NCBI GenBank assembly: GCA_035499415.1
Contig: DATJYV010000153.1
Location: 1-12,130 of the forward strand
Direction of reading: 5' to 3'
Origin: DATJYV01 sp035499415
GTDB lineage: Bacteria; Bacteroidota; Ignavibacteria; UBA10030
Length of the DNA: 12,130 bases
Under the pieces are notes generated by a model, which was not told the origin of the DNA, did not search any database, and was given only the letters and a program-made list of their open reading frames with translations. Of the stretch, positions 6,287 to 12,130 are shown piece after piece; the first letter of the stretch is position 1, and every line of letters begins with the position of its first letter. The position numbers were made by a program, and so were the translations under genes.

Positions 6287-8096
6287 GATGGGCTTCCTTC
6301 CCTTTCGATTGTTCCCCTTTTTGAAGGTAGATGACCCGTTCACCGATTCGTCCGTTCTGGGGGCCGGCGACCGGCTCGGGCGTGTCCAGCATTTCGTCGA
6401 CGGTCTGGCCGGCGGGAATCATCGGATACACGTTATCTTCCTTCGCGACGACGAATTCAACGAAGAACGGTCCGCCGGTATGCTCCATCGCCGTGCGAAT
6501 CGCTCCCTCCACCTCCGCAACCTTCGTGACCCGAACCCCGGGACAGCCGAACGCCTCGGCGAGCTTGACGAAGTCTGGATTATAGAGCTCGACGTGAGAA
6601 TACCTTCGCCTCCAGAAGAGTTCCTGCCACTGCCGGACCATGCCGAGAAAGCCGTTGTTGATGACAAAAATTTTCATCGGGACCTTGTGTTCAACGATCG
6701 TCGCCATCTCCTGCATGTTCATCTGGAATCCGCCGTCGCCGCTGATGGAAATGACCGGAAGGTCTTTGCGTCCGAATGCGGCTCCCATCGCCGCGGGAAG
6801 CGAGAACCCCATCGTCCCCAGCCCGCCGGACGTGATGTGCGAGCGCGGGTGCACCCAGGTGTAAAACTGCGCCGTCCACATCTGATGCTGGCCGACATCG
6901 GTGACGACGATGGCGTCTCCGTTGGTGGCATTTCCAATTTCGTGGATGACGTACTGGGCGCGAAGGGAATTCCCGTGGCTGTAACGAAGAGGGTGCTCGC
7001 TTTTCCATTGGTCGATGGTGGCGAGCCAATCGTTCGTGTCGAGCGGCTGCACGAGTCCGGCCAATTGGTTGAGAACCGTCCGCACATCGCCCACGATCGG
7101 GACATCCACCTTGACGTTCTTGCTGATCGCCGACGGGTCGATGTCGATGTGGATTTTTTTCGCCTCCGCCGCGAACGCTTCGACCTTGCCCGTCACGCGG
7201 TCGTCGAACCGCGCGCCCACGGCGATGAGGAGGTCGCAATAATCCACCGCGGTGTTGGAATACCAGGTTCCGTGCATGCCAAGCATTCCCATCGACAGCC
7301 GGTTCGTTTCAGGAAAGGAGCCGAGTCCATGAAGCGTGGTGGTGACGGGACATCCGAGTTTTTCCGCGAGTGCGAAAAGCTCCTGCGCCGCGTTGGACTG
7401 AATGACTCCGCCGCCGACGTAGAGGACGGGACGCTTCGATGCGTTGATGAGGGCGGCCGCCCTCGACACCTGGGCAGGGTCTCCCTCCCGCGCGGGGTTG
7501 TAGCTCCGCATCGAAATGCTCTCGGGATATTCGAACGTCGTCTTTTGTGCCATCACATCCTTCGGAAGGTCGACGAGGACCGGCCCAGGCCTCCCCGTTT
7601 TCGCGACATAGAACGCCTCTTTGATCGTCTTCGCCAGCTCGCGGACGTCCCGCACGAGATAGTTGTGCTTCGTGATCGGACGCGTGATTCCCACAATGTC
7701 GGCCTCTTGAAAAGCGTCGTTGCCGATGAGCTTCAACGGAACCTGTCCGGAGAAAACGACGATGGGAATCGAATCCATGTATGCGTCCGCAATTCCCGTG
7801 ACCGTGTTGGTGGCGCCGGGGCCCGATGTAACGAGCGCGACGCCCGGCTTTCCCGTCGCTTTTGCGTATCCTTCGGCGGCATGCGTTGCACCCTGTTCAT
7901 GGCGGACAAGGACATGGTTGATATCGGAGAGGTCGACGAGCGCATCGTAGACCCCGATGATGGCGCCGCCGGGGTAGCCGAAAATCACCTCGACCCCTTC
8001 TTCGATGAGGGAGCGGACGAAGATTTCGGATCCGGTCATCAGTTTCCCGCGTGAACTCTCCGGCTTCTTCTTGTGCGTGTTTGCCGACGACTCCAT
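6261..8096 (-). CDS. ilvB: acetolactate synthase (AHAS) catalytic (large) subunit
   Basis: IlvB is the ThDP-, Mg2+- and FAD-dependent enzyme that condenses two pyruvates to acetolactate, or pyruvate plus 2-oxobutyrate to acetohydroxybutyrate. The 611 residues hold the three domains of the ThDP family. The Pyr domain has VIFGYPGGAI and RHEQGATHAAEGYA, with catalytic Glu67. The central FAD-associated domain follows. The PP domain has the ThDP/metal motif GDGGF (453-457) through NNGFLGMVRQWQELFW. A biosynthetic AHAS rather than a catabolic acetolactate synthase is indicated by the adjacent ilvN and the FAD-region sequence. The ATG at 8096 has an excellent GGAGGAGAAG about 6 nt upstream, so the lysine-rich 19-residue extension before MTGSEIF is probably real. 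The C-terminal tail (TSTSSS) is the part that overlaps ilvN. A 273-nt gap holding a palindromic repeat separates it from ilvD; I found no convincing internal promoter there. Confidence 0.97.
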   Translation of the reverse strand: MESSANTHKKKPESSRGKLMTGSEIFVRSLIEEGVEVIFGYPGGAIIGVYDALVDLSDINHVLVRHEQGATHAAEGYAKATGKPGVALVTSGPGATNTVTGIADAYMDSIPIVVFSGQVPLKLIGNDAFQEADIVGITRPITKHNYLVRDVRELAKTIKEAFYVAKTGRPGPVLVDLPKDVMAQKTTFEYPESISMRSYNPAREGDPAQVSRAAALINASKRPVLYVGGGVIQSNAAQELFALAEKLGCPVTTTLHGLGSFPETNRLSMGMLGMHGTWYSNTAVDYCDLLIAVGARFDDRVTGKVEAFAAEAKKIHIDIDPSAISKNVKVDVPIVGDVRTVLNQLAGLVQPLDTNDWLATIDQWKSEHPLRYSHGNSLRAQYVIHEIGNATNGDAIVVTDVGQHQMWTAQFYTWVHPRSHITSGGLGTMGFSLPAAMGAAFGRKDLPVISISGDGGFQMNMQEMATIVEHKVPMKIFVINNGFLGMVRQWQELFWRRRYSHVELYNPDFVKLAEAFGCPGVRVTKVAEVEGAIRTAMEHTGGPFFVEFVVAKEDNVYPMIPAGQTVDEMLDTPEPVAGPQNGRIGERVIYLQKGEQSKGKEAHHVTSTSSS

Positions 8097-8218
8097 TATT
8101 CTTCTCCTCCGATCAGGACGATTGATAAGATGACAATCAGAATTTCATCTCGCCACGGTGAAACGCCACTCCTCTTCTCCATGGCGATGTTACCAGGAGC
8201 CATTCCAAAAACAGAAAA

Positions 8219-8343
8219 CGTCATGCTGAACTCGCCTCTTCCGTGCATCGACACGGGGTTTCAGCATCTGACTTCCCGGGCAAATCAGAGCCTGAAACTC
8301 AGCCAGAGACTGATGGGCCTTCGGCCCAAAGTTCAGGGTGACG
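8219..8343. repeat. 125-bp palindromic intercistronic repeat (MITE/REP-like double hairpin)
   Basis: The element is bounded by imperfect terminal inverted repeats: CGTCATGCTGAACT (8219-8232) and AGTTCAGGGTGACG (8330-8343), matching at 12 of 14 positions. Inside are two hairpins. The left pairs ATGCTGAA (8223-8230) with TTCAGCAT (8260-8267), with an inner CCGTG/CACGG stem. The right pairs CCTGAAACT (8291-8299) with AGTTCAGG (8330-8337) around a perfect TGGGCC-TTC-GGCCCA stem (8314-8328). The wording of the ends (GTCATGCTGAAC, TTCAGCATCTGAC) resembles dispersed palindromes I recall from Bacteroidetes/Chlorobi-type genomes. It codes for nothing recognisable. It sits between the ilvD stop and ilvB, so it is transcribed within the operon and could act as an mRNA processing or stabilising structure. 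The remaining 122 nt up to ilvB show only its ribosome binding site. Confidence 0.72.
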
Positions 8344-8369
8344 GGGCCGGTTTTGCGGGCGGCCTCTGA

Positions 8370-10052
8370 TCATTTCCGTCCATTGGCAGGCAGGTCCGTA
8401 ACCGCCCCGACGCTGCTGCTGGAAACCAACTTCGCATACTTTGCAAGCACGCCCGATGTGTATCGCGGAGGCGGTGGAGACCACGCGCCGCGACGCTTCG
8501 CCAACTCGCCGTCGGGAACCTCGAGGTGCAGTAACCGTCGGTCCGAATCGATCGTGATACGGTCGCCTTCCTTCACGAGAGCAATGGCGCCGCCGACGGC
8601 GGCTTCCGGCGCGACATGGCCGACGACCATTCCGTACGTTCCGCCCGAAAATCGTCCGTCCGTTATCAAACCGACGGAATCTCCGAGGCCGGCTCCGATG
8701 AGAGCGGAAGTCGGCGCGAGCATTTCCCGCATTCCGGGTCCGCCGCGCGGTCCCTCATAGCGAATTACGATGACATCTCCCGGTTTGATCTTCGAGGAGA
8801 GGATCGCTTCCAGACACGATTCCTCCGAATCGAAAACGCGTGCGGGACCCGTGATTGTCGACTGCTTGATGCCGGTGCACTTTGCCACGGCTCCTTCAGT
8901 CGCGAGATTACCTCTCAGGATGGTCAGATGTCCCTGTGCGTAGAGCGGCTTTTTCCAGGGACGAATGACATCCTGGTCCGGACGCGGCTCGGACGGAACC
9001 TTTTCCAATAATTGAGAAACAGTCTGCCCGTTGATCGTCATCGCATCTCCGTGCAGCACACCGTTTGCAAGCAGGATCTTCATTACCTGCGGCACACCTC
9101 CTGCCTGGTGCAAATCTGTCGTGACGTATTGACCGGATGGTTTCAGGTCGCAAAGCACCGGCACGCGTGAGCGAATCCGTTCGAAGTCATCGAGCGTCAG
9201 GGGGACGTTTGCGGCATGGGCGATGGCGAGCAAGTGGAGAACGGCGTTGGTCGAGCCGCCGATAGCCATGACGACCGCGATTGCATTTTCGAAAGATTTT
9301 CTGGTGAGGAGGTGGGAAGGGAGAAGTTGATTGCGGACGGCGTCTGTGAGGACTTTTGCGGAAGCGCTTGCGCTCTCACGTTTTTCGTCGTCTTCCGCCG
9401 CCATCGTCGATGAATACATCAAGCTCATTCCCATCGCCTCGATGGCGGACGACATCGTGTTGGCGGTGAACATTCCGCCGCACGAGCCGGCGCCGGGACA
9501 GGAGTTCCGCTCGACGTCGAGCAGTTCTGCGTCGTCGATCTTCTTTGCGCCGTACTGGCCGACCGCTTCGAACGCGCTCACGACGGTTAGGTCTTTACCG
9601 TTGTAGTGTCCGGGCTTGATCGTGCCGCCGTAGACGAAAATGGAGGGAATGTTCAAGCGGGCGATGGCGATCATTGCGCCCGGCATATTCTTGTCGCATC
9701 CGCCGACGGCGAGAAGGCCGTCGACGCTCTGGGCGCCGCAGACTGTCTCGATGGAATCAGCGATGACTTCGCGCGAGACGAGAGAGTATTTCATCCCCTC
9801 GGTACCCATCGAAATGCCGTCGCTGACGGTGATCGTTCCGAACACCTGCGGCATGACGCCGGCCTCGCGCAGGGAGGCAACGGCGCGATCCGTGAGTGTG
9901 TTGAGACTGAGGTTGCAGGGAGTGATCGTGCTGTAGCTGTTTGCGACGCCGACGATCGGCTTTACAAAATCGCGGTCGCCGAAGCCGACGGCGCGGAGCA
10001 TTGCGCGATTCGGCGTTCTCTCGAAACCTTTCTTGATCGTGTCGCTTCGCAT
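8370..10052 (-). CDS. ilvD: dihydroxy-acid dehydratase, [2Fe-2S] type
   Basis: IlvD dehydrates 2,3-dihydroxy-isovalerate and -methylvalerate to the 2-oxo acids that are transaminated to valine and isoleucine; the former also feeds LeuA. The 560-residue protein shows all main IlvD/Edd features. Three cluster-type cysteines are Cys46 (TITPCN), Cys119 (GGCDKNMPG) and Cys191 (GAGSCGGMFTANTM). The metal-site lysine is Lys121. TVSDGISMG is present, and Ser469 in TDGRFSGGT is the likely general base. The spacing and the CDKNMPG form match the oxygen-tolerant [2Fe-2S] group (plants, mycobacteria) rather than the oxygen-labile [4Fe-4S] Escherichia coli form; this class call comes from recalled sequences. 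Two adjacent ATGs exist. I chose 10052 because AAGGA then stands 6 nt away; the ATG at 10055 adds one Met. It is the first enzyme gene of the operon, behind a structured leader. Confidence 0.96.
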   Translation of the reverse strand: MRSDTIKKGFERTPNRAMLRAVGFGDRDFVKPIVGVANSYSTITPCNLSLNTLTDRAVASLREAGVMPQVFGTITVSDGISMGTEGMKYSLVSREVIADSIETVCGAQSVDGLLAVGGCDKNMPGAMIAIARLNIPSIFVYGGTIKPGHYNGKDLTVVSAFEAVGQYGAKKIDDAELLDVERNSCPGAGSCGGMFTANTMSSAIEAMGMSLMYSSTMAAEDDEKRESASASAKVLTDAVRNQLLPSHLLTRKSFENAIAVVMAIGGSTNAVLHLLAIAHAANVPLTLDDFERIRSRVPVLCDLKPSGQYVTTDLHQAGGVPQVMKILLANGVLHGDAMTINGQTVSQLLEKVPSEPRPDQDVIRPWKKPLYAQGHLTILRGNLATEGAVAKCTGIKQSTITGPARVFDSEESCLEAILSSKIKPGDVIVIRYEGPRGGPGMREMLAPTSALIGAGLGDSVGLITDGRFSGGTYGMVVGHVAPEAAVGGAIALVKEGDRITIDSDRRLLHLEVPDGELAKRRGAWSPPPPRYTSGVLAKYAKLVSSSSVGAVTDLPANGRK

Positions 10053-10074
10053 CATTCGTCCTTGTGTGCAGTCA

Positions 10075-10093
10075 TTGTCCTGTTCGGGGACAA
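10075..10093 (-). other. hairpin just upstream of the ilvD ribosome binding site
   Basis: In the mRNA sense UUGUCC (10093-10088) pairs with GGACAA (10080-10075) across a 7-nt loop: a perfect 6-bp stem ending about 12 nt before the AAGGA of ilvD. No U-run follows, so it is not a terminator. It may insulate the ribosome binding site from the attenuator or compete with the U-tract of the preceding hairpin. A short stem like this could also occur by chance. Confidence 0.35.
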
Positions 10094-10115
10094 AATGGCC
10101 TACTCCGCCAGAGGC
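10092..10115 (-). terminator. candidate weak attenuator terminator (3:4 hairpin) before ilvD
   Basis: In the mRNA sense GCCUCU (10115-10110) pairs with AGUAGGC (10104-10098) with one bulged U and a GGCGG loop. This 6-bp stem is followed by CAUUUUG, a run of only four U. It would be a weak intrinsic terminator. Its left arm is also the right arm of the longer 10-bp antiterminator pairing, so the two structures exclude each other. Support comes mainly from this architecture rather than from terminator strength. Confidence 0.45.
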
Positions 10116-10217
10116 GAACTTTGCTTTACCGGTGATTCAGGAAGGGGTGCTGTGGTATGCTCAGTTAGCCTCTGGCGTCCTTTAGCTGATAATCAGCCCC
10201 AGGAGCAGGAGGTTAAC
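10092..10217 (-). promoter_or_regulatory. putative transcription attenuator of the ilv-leu operon
   Basis: Three competing RNA pairings follow the leader peptide's control region. Pairing 1:2 joins GUUAACCUC (10217-10209, the Val-Asn-Leu codons) to GAGGCUAAC (10172-10164), 8 of 9 paired with one A-C mismatch. Pairing 2:3 joins CGCCAGAGGC (10177-10168, starting 4 nt after the leader stop codon) to GCCUCUGGCG (10115-10106): ten perfect base pairs. Pairing 3:4 is the short U-followed hairpin at 10115-10098. In the classical model, a ribosome stalled on Leu/Ile/Val codons masks region 1 and lets 2:3 form, giving read-through. A ribosome reaching the stop masks region 2 and permits 3:4. No T-box sequence is visible. 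The pairings are seen in the sequence; the regulatory behaviour is inferred from known ilv/leu attenuators. Confidence 0.62.
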
Positions 10218-10295
10218 CAGAATAATAAGGATGGAGCTCAGAAGGGAAATCGCAGAAATCGGCTTTTCAACGCGGGGAGCGTTGGCCGGATTCAT
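10182..10295 (-). CDS. putative BCAA leader peptide of the ilv operon
   Basis: This 37-residue frame starts MNPANAPRVEKP and continues into a stretch in which 17 of the last 25 residues are Ile, Leu or Val, including LLSSILIILV and LLLLGLII. It ends 126 nt before the ilvD start, and 4 nt before the antiterminator arm. That is where attenuation leader peptides sit in enteric ilv and leu operons. The start at 10295 lies about 46 nt inside the predicted transcript but lacks a good Shine-Dalgarno sequence. A GTG at 10319 is an alternative. The frame stays open to an ATG at 10415, but that lies upstream of the predicted promoter. The alternative reading is a single-pass membrane microprotein, since the tail is hydrophobic enough for one helix. 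I favour the leader because of the mutually exclusive hairpins that follow. Confidence 0.62.
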   Translation of the reverse strand: MNPANAPRVEKPISAISLLSSILIILVNLLLLGLIIS

Positions 10296-10347
10296 CTGTC
10301 GTATGTTCTTTGTGATTTCCACTTCTTTCAGTCCGAAGACCAGAATC

Positions 10348-10375
10348 AATTTAGGAACTTTTTGATTTGTGTCAA
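10348..10375 (-). promoter_or_regulatory. promoter of the ilv-leu operon
   Basis: Reading the minus strand, a perfect -35 box TTGACA (10375-10370) is followed by a 16-bp AT-rich spacer and the -10 box TAAATT (10353-10348, 4 of 6 matches). Transcription would start near 10341, about 46 nt before the leader peptide ATG and 289 nt before ilvD. It is the best minus-strand promoter-like site I found upstream of ilvD. No operator palindrome was obvious. Confidence 0.62.
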
Positions 10376-10393
10376 GGGGAATGAAGAATATTT

Positions 10394-10422
10394 TTGAGGC
10401 GTTTGAATGTTGCATATATAAT
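10394..10422 (+). promoter_or_regulatory. promoter for the divergent CPBP gene pair
   Basis: A consensus -10 box TATAAT (10417-10422) is preceded at the ideal 17-bp spacing by TTGAGG (10394-10399, 4 of 6 matches to TTGACA). The start point would be near 10429. The -35 boxes of this promoter and the ilv promoter are only 18 bp apart, back to back. Polymerase or a regulator bound at one could therefore affect the other. Confidence 0.6.
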
Positions 10423-10603
10423 AGAGAGTCAGGAAACCGATAAGTAAGCCAGATTTCGAAGGGAACGCTTAATTACCTCGCAAAGTCGTTGAACGAAGCG
10501 TGGCCCCCATCTGGAAGCATGTGAGCGGCAGACCGACGCGGAATCGCGGTCAGCGTGCCTCAATTGACTATGAATCCGAATAGCGACAGATTGTTCATGA
10601 ACG
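10423..10603 (+). other. 5' leader of the CPBP gene pair, no gene seen
   Basis: About 175 nt lie between the predicted start point and the first CPBP gene. I see no convincing reading frame. One short inverted repeat, GACCG (10531-10535) with CGGTC (10547-10551), could form a hairpin. A small tandem ATGAACG repeat (10597-10610) covers the start codon. No known riboswitch pattern was recognised and there is no clear Shine-Dalgarno sequence, so the leader's role is unknown. Confidence 0.4.
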
Positions 10604-11533
10604 ATGAACGATGCTTCCGTATTTCCGATCCTCGCTCAAGGGATCGCTCTCGCTGCAACCGGCTTCGCGATCATTCTGGTATCGTCCGGCCGCATCCGCA
10701 AAAATCTCGCCGCCCGGACATTTGCCTCGACTGCTTCGTCGTTAGTGTTACCCCTCGCTGCAACGGCGATGTACTGCATCTGCACACTTCCGTCGGGCCG
10801 CTGGCACTTCGCTGAATGTCTCTGGATTGCTCTCTATTTCCTGACCCCGATTCTCTTCAGTTCGCTGAAACGAATACGCCGGCTCGGAAACGGTCGCATC
10901 TCGATTGCTTTGATCCTCCTCATCTGGCTCCCTCAGGAGTTTCAATTGTTCCGTGTCGACTGGGTTTCGGTCGGAGGGCTGCCGTGGCCGGTGGGGGTTT
11001 TTGTCACGCTCATCTATCTTCTGCTGTTTCTGGAGGGGGAAGAAAAGCTCGAGCTCTGGAGTCCCGGAAATTTTCGCGCCGCTGACTGGGCATGGGTAGC
11101 TGCCGCCTATGTGCTTCTTTCGGGGCTCATCCTTCCGCTGGCCGTCCACGTCCGGTTCGTCCTTCCGGGCCTCAACCGGCCATTGCTCCACAAGCCGGCG
11201 TTCGCCCTGCTTCAGGTTCTCGGAATCTTCTTCGCCGTGGCAATCCCGGAAGAACTCCTTTTCCGTGCCTGGATTCAAAAATTGCTTACAGACCGGATGA
11301 AATTTGCGCCGGCGCTGGCAATCTCCGCGGTCATCTTCGGGATCTCACACCTCGACGACACGGTTGTCACATCCGCGGGGGCGTTTGGAATTCCCAACTG
11401 GTGGTACGCATTGTTTGCAACCGTCGCGGGAGCGGGATATGGGTTCATCTATCAACGGAGGCGGTCGCTGTTCGCTTCGGCGCTTCTTCACACGCTTGTC
11501 GATTTCACGTGGGTGATGTTCATTGCGGGATGA
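10604..11533 (+). CDS. CPBP (Rce1-like) intramembrane glutamic/metal-dependent endopeptidase family protein
   Basis: This 309-residue, strongly hydrophobic protein probably has eight or so membrane helices. It carries the CPBP/ABI family motifs in its C-terminal third: EELLFR (Glu216, Glu217, Arg221), FGISH (His249) and HTLVD (His296, Asp300). In the family (CAAX protease and bacteriocin processing) these residues form the active site for cleaving prenylated, bacteriocin or other peptide substrates within the membrane. The N-terminal 200 residues are family-variable helices with a charged cytoplasmic segment around EGEEKLELW. The start at 10604 follows an in-frame stop at 10598 and lacks an obvious Shine-Dalgarno sequence. 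It is transcribed away from the ilv operon and lies 4 nt before a second CPBP-like gene. The substrate is unknown, and nothing nearby looks like a bacteriocin or immunity system. Confidence 0.85.
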   Translation: MNDASVFPILAQGIALAATGFAIILVSSGRIRKNLAARTFASTASSLVLPLAATAMYCICTLPSGRWHFAECLWIALYFLTPILFSSLKRIRRLGNGRISIALILLIWLPQEFQLFRVDWVSVGGLPWPVGVFVTLIYLLLFLEGEEKLELWSPGNFRAADWAWVAAAYVLLSGLILPLAVHVRFVLPGLNRPLLHKPAFALLQVLGIFFAVAIPEELLFRAWIQKLLTDRMKFAPALAISAVIFGISHLDDTVVTSAGAFGIPNWWYALFATVAGAGYGFIYQRRRSLFASALLHTLVDFTWVMFIAG

Positions 11534-11537
11534 CAAC

Positions 11538-12130
11538 ATGCGCGCCCGGCTGATTGCTGTATGCGAAACCATCCTGATTCTGGCGCTCATTCTGGCTCAG
11601 CTTTGGTTTGTTGGGAAGGCGGTCACGTTTTTCACCCTTATCCCGGCGACCGCGATCATTATCAGCTGGGTCGCAAGAAAGGAAACCCTGCACTCGCTCG
11701 GGTTGATGTGCGCGGGATTCAGCGGGTCGGGCTGGCTCTGGAAGTTTGCCGGCGGGGCGATCGCTCTCATTCTGCTGATTGGCGCGTTTGTTCAGGGTCC
11801 GATTTTTTCCAGTCTGCATGCGGCCGGGGGGCTCATCTTGAGGTTTTTGTCCTACATCGTTCCGGCGTTCCTGCAACAGGTGGTCTTCAATCTTTATTTC
11901 GTCAACAGAATCGACTCGTTCGCCGGCGGCTCCCGACGCACCGTCGCGGTCAGTGCGTTCACGTTCGCATTCGTGCATCTTCCCAATCCCGTCCTGACGG
12001 TCCTCACCCTCTTTGGCGGCTGGCTCAGCTCCTCATTCTACCTGAGGCAACGATCGGTCTATCCGCTGGCATTGGCGCACGCCGCACTCGCGGCGGTGAC
12101 GTACTGCGCTCTCCCGCACGCATGGCATCA
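11538..12130 (+). CDS. CPBP-like membrane protein with altered motif 1 (3' end cut by window edge)
   Basis: The first 197 codons are present and no stop occurs before the edge. The product begins MRARLIAVCETILILALILA and is a multi-helix membrane protein. Its order of motifs follows the CPBP family, but the first motif reads QQVVFN (113-118) in place of EExxxR, so both glutamates and the arginine are changed. Motif 2 is FAFVHLPNP with His147, and motif 3 is LALAHAALA with His181 and no following Asn/Asp. I recall a CPBP branch with Gln-Gln and HLPNP, so this may be a conserved non-classical subgroup rather than decay; that is memory, not a search. The ATG is 4 nt after the upstream stop, with only a weak GGGA ahead of it, so the two genes are surely co-transcribed and probably coupled. 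Confidence 0.72.
   Translation, partial: MRARLIAVCETILILALILAQLWFVGKAVTFFTLIPATAIIISWVARKETLHSLGLMCAGFSGSGWLWKFAGGAIALILLIGAFVQGPIFSSLHAAGGLILRFLSYIVPAFLQQVVFNLYFVNRIDSFAGGSRRTVAVSAFTFAFVHLPNPVLTVLTLFGGWLSSSFYLRQRSVYPLALAHAALAAVTYCALPHAWH

Noticed and set aside
6285..8054. 589-codon plus-strand open frame covering nearly all of ilvB
   Set aside because: It is exactly antisense to an unmistakable ilvB, shows no recognisable domain, and long antisense frames are expected from codon bias in GC-rich genes.
8097..8218. Internal promoter for ilvB
   Set aside because: No pair of -35/-10 boxes with acceptable match and spacing was found on the minus strand in this stretch.
8345..8364. GGCCG/CGGCC inverted repeat just after the ilvD stop as a terminator
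   Set aside because: Short stem with no T-run on the minus strand; ilvB downstream lacks a convincing promoter of its own, so termination here is unlikely.
10056..10341. T-box riboswitch for the ilv operon
   Set aside because: I could not find the conserved T-box sequence or a specifier-loop arrangement in the leader; the BCAA-rich peptide explains the region better.
10182..10415. 77-residue version of the leader frame as an ordinary gene
   Set aside because: Its ATG lies upstream of the predicted ilv promoter, has no ribosome binding site, and the first 40 residues look unlike a protein domain.
10555..10815. 86-codon plus-strand frame overlapping the first CPBP gene start
   Set aside because: Arg/Ser/Asp-rich out-of-frame translation with no ribosome binding site; the 10604 frame has clear family motifs.

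Overview
The window is a moderately GC-rich bacterial segment (high-50s % by eye, not computed). It is dominated by one long minus-strand branched-chain amino acid (BCAA) operon, with a divergent plus-strand pair of membrane-protease-like genes at the right end. The ketol-acid reductoisomerase resembles the Bacteroidetes/Chlorobi type as I remember it. With the citramalate synthase and the style of the intergenic palindrome, this suggests a member of the FCB group, perhaps Ignavibacteria-like. That placement is an inference from memory, not a search result. Shine-Dalgarno sequences (AAGGA/GGAGG types) precede most operon genes; leuC and the first CPBP gene are exceptions.

Layout in transcription order, reading leftward from about 10375: a promoter, a short Ile/Leu/Val-rich leader peptide, an attenuator-like set of mutually exclusive RNA pairings, ilvD, a 125-bp palindromic repeat, ilvB, ilvN (overlapping ilvB by 26 nt), ilvC, cimA, a small unrecognised helical protein, leuA, and leuC, which is cut by the left edge. 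Apart from the 273-nt ilvD-ilvB gap, spacings are short, so the genes probably form one transcript. Together they encode the shared Val/Ile enzymes (AHAS, KARI, DHAD), a threonine-independent entry to isoleucine (citramalate synthase), and the leucine branch (LeuA, LeuC). LeuC with LeuD, expected further left, would serve both citramalate and isopropylmalate.

Right part: a second, plus-strand promoter with a consensus -10 lies back to back with the ilv promoter. It faces a roughly 175-nt leader and two adjacent CPBP-family (Rce1-like) membrane proteins. The first has intact EExxxR / FxxxH / HxxxD motifs. The second runs off the window and has Gln-Gln and Asn in place of the Glu-Glu and Arg of motif 1.

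The most notable observation is the ilvD leader. It encodes a peptide ending with 17 Ile/Leu/Val in 25 residues. Its last codons and the following RNA can form three competing pairings in a classical 1:2, 2:3, 3:4 attenuation layout. I saw no CRISPR array, tRNA, rRNA or insertion sequence.
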